From Hymenopus coronatus (lineage: Eukaryota > Arthropoda > Insecta > Mantodea > Hymenopodidae): DNA of 64,000 bases. Of this stretch, positions 63,059 to 64,000 are shown piece by piece. Below the pieces are notes generated by a model. It searched no databases, was not told where the DNA came from, and worked only from the letters and a program-made list of their open reading frames with translations. The stretch spans positions 18,977,001 through 19,041,000 of the forward strand of contig CM060882.1 of the NCBI GenBank assembly GCA_030762935.1, given 5' to 3'. Position 1 is the first letter of the stretch, and each line of letters starts with the position of its first letter. The position numbers and the translations under genes are program-made.

Positions 63059-63652
63059 CAATTGAAGTGCTGAGAACCATAGTGGACCATCTCCATGTGA
63101 GGTCAAAGGTGAGCTGTTGCATCTGTCGGTGTAGTTTATGGTTATACATCTTATATTGCAGTGGACCATGTCCAGCATTTCCCGTTTACAAACAGTAGAG
63201 CATCAATATATCGGTCTAATTCTGTTAAGAGTCCGAGTGGTCCAAATCCATGCAGCAAATCACGCTACCGCATATGATGATCTTATGTCCATGCTACCAT
63301 TTATTCCTCCAGTGAATCATGATTTTTACAAGAGTTTGCGTGTGCAAGTCAATAATGATGATCAGCAGGACATTGATTAGATGTATGGAAATGGCACAGT
63401 TTCATTTCTTTAGGCGAGCCAAATCCCAGAAAAGGAAAATAGCTCCCAATAAATAACTATAAGACCTAATTTTGCATGAAGTCACAGTAATGTTGTACTA
63501 ATGTAAGATAGACAATATATCCTAGATTGCTGTGGCATTTTGTTATTATGTGTAACTTGGTTCACTAAATTATGATGTTTAAAAACATTGACCTTCTATT
63601 TCTTCATTTTTAAAAAATGGTGCTTGGCCCACTATGGTTCTCAACCCTTCAA
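63059..63652. repeat. Inverted repeat pair around an exon-like ORF
   Basis: ATTGAAGTGCTGAGAACCAT at 63061 mirrors ATGGTTCTCAACCCTTCAATT near 63632, and GTGGACCA/TGGCCCAC extends the match to about 29 bp. The spacing is about 540 bp. The ends look like those of a small DNA transposon, but no target duplication could be fixed. Confidence 0.4.
63138..63380 (+). CDS. Exon-like ORF of unknown family
   Basis: The frame is protein-like towards its end: VRVVQIHAANHATAYDDLMS, then FIPPVNHDFYKSLRVQV and NNDDQQDID, then stop. A good acceptor (TTATATTGCAG) ends at 63162, so the true exon may begin there and not at the ATG. It lies within the inverted repeat pair 63059-63652. No family is recognised. Confidence 0.25.
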   Translation: MVIHLILQWTMSSISRLQTVEHQYIGLILLRVRVVQIHAANHATAYDDLMSMLPFIPPVNHDFYKSLRVQVNNDDQQDID

Positions 63653-63817
63653 TTGCTCTATTAAGGGCATGTGTAACTTAAAGTTTGAAATTCCAAACTA
63701 ATAATATAAACTTTTGAAATTTATACCACAGTTGTAGATAATATCATGCAAATAAATTACAGAAATAATTCAATCCCTTTTTCTGTAGTGGTTTGGAGGT
63801 TATGGTAAAATTTGTTT
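63653..63817. other. Unassigned AT-rich DNA
   Basis: Nothing supported before the final H copy. Confidence 0.3.
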
Positions 63818-64000
63818 GTTACTTTCTCTACACGTTCTATGTACATAGTGTATAAAGTCCGTGTGTGTGTGTGTCCGTGTGTCTGTGAACTGGATAACTC
63901 AAAAACGAAAAGTCGGTAAAATACCAACCTTGGTATATAAGTTTATTATCTTCCAAGGATGTGACACGAATATTTCCGTGTGTCCGTATGACTGTGAACT
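63818..64000 (+). mobile_element. Element H copy, internally deleted, cut by window end
   Basis: The sense 5' end (ACTTTCTCTACACGTTCTATG) jumps after about 35 bp to the TG tract (GTCCGTGTGTGTG), then CTCAAAAACGAAAAGTCGG and AAATACCAACCTTGG. A second GTGTGTCCGTATGACTGTGAA at the very end suggests another rearrangement. The copy continues beyond the window. Confidence 0.55.

Noticed and set aside
1..64000. Endogenous viral or toxin genes
   Set aside because: No capsid, viral polymerase, envelope or toxin motif was seen. All RT-type sequences group with LINEs.

Overview
This is AT-rich, repeat-saturated nuclear DNA of an animal, most likely an insect with a large genome. The basis is the repeat complement: tRNA-derived SINEs, Jockey-like and RTE-like LINEs, Penelope-like, mariner, pogo and hAT pieces. 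A cockroach- or termite-like host is only a guess. There are no bacterial-type genes, operons, rRNAs or genuine tRNAs. No complete host gene could be recognised. At most a few exon-like open stretches sit in the gaps (13560-13745, 12800-13027, 63138-63380, and the GC-richer 60300-60770).

The window is dominated by one element of about 0.84-0.9 kb, called element H here, present in roughly 45 full, truncated or rearranged copies in both orientations. In its proposed sense orientation it begins with ACTTTCTCTACACG inside a palindrome centred on CTATGTACATAG. It carries a (TG)n tract, then a conserved hairpin (AAATACCAA / TTGGTATTT), and ends with GTAGAGAAAGT, a small ATGTG/CACAT hairpin and CAGA next to a T-run. 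A 5' subterminal repeat whose complement lies just before a 3' hairpin, an internal microsatellite, and insertion into T-runs match Helentron-associated elements (HINE/DINE-1 type). No Rep/helicase gene is visible, so copies here are non-autonomous. In the feature list, strand '-' means the copy reads TCTGATGTG...GAGAAAGT on the + strand.

Layout. 1-2.3 kb: old DNA with SINE and hAT remnants. 2.3-3.8 kb: H copy split by a Penelope-like element encoding a GIY-YIG nuclease, with long inverted terminal arms and two hammerhead-ribozyme-like motifs. 4.1-6.9 kb: two decayed LINE pieces, one split by H. 6.9-12.3 kb: nested and tandem H copies. 12.3-15.9 kb: mostly non-H DNA with exon-like and duplicated segments. 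15.9-18.4 kb: hAT-like element inserted in H. 19-28.8 kb: H arrays with a 5'-truncated LINE, a second Penelope remnant and fold-back forms. 28.8-31 kb: Jockey 3' end, SINE pair, mariner stub. 31.1-35.1 kb: an H copy split by an essentially full-length RTE-like LINE with one intact 968-residue ORF, 14-bp target duplication and one suspicious active-site substitution. 36.3-37.6 kb: mariner with 30-bp perfect inverted repeats and a dead transposase. 37.9-52.8 kb: H copies with duplicated spacers, two MITEs, a pogo-type remnant and SINEs. 53.8-55.4 kb: a ~110-bp tandem repeat invaded by a mariner and a SINE. 57-64 kb: old H copies, a 1.24-kb TA-flanked inverted-repeat element, a GC-richer island and a 600-bp pyrimidine tract.

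The elements do not work together as a pathway; nesting gives a relative chronology. H copies repeatedly inserted into one another and into LINEs, and were later hit by Penelope, LINE, hAT, pogo, mariner and SINE insertions. The older H copies supply 'empty site' sequence that fixes several insertion boundaries to within a few bases.
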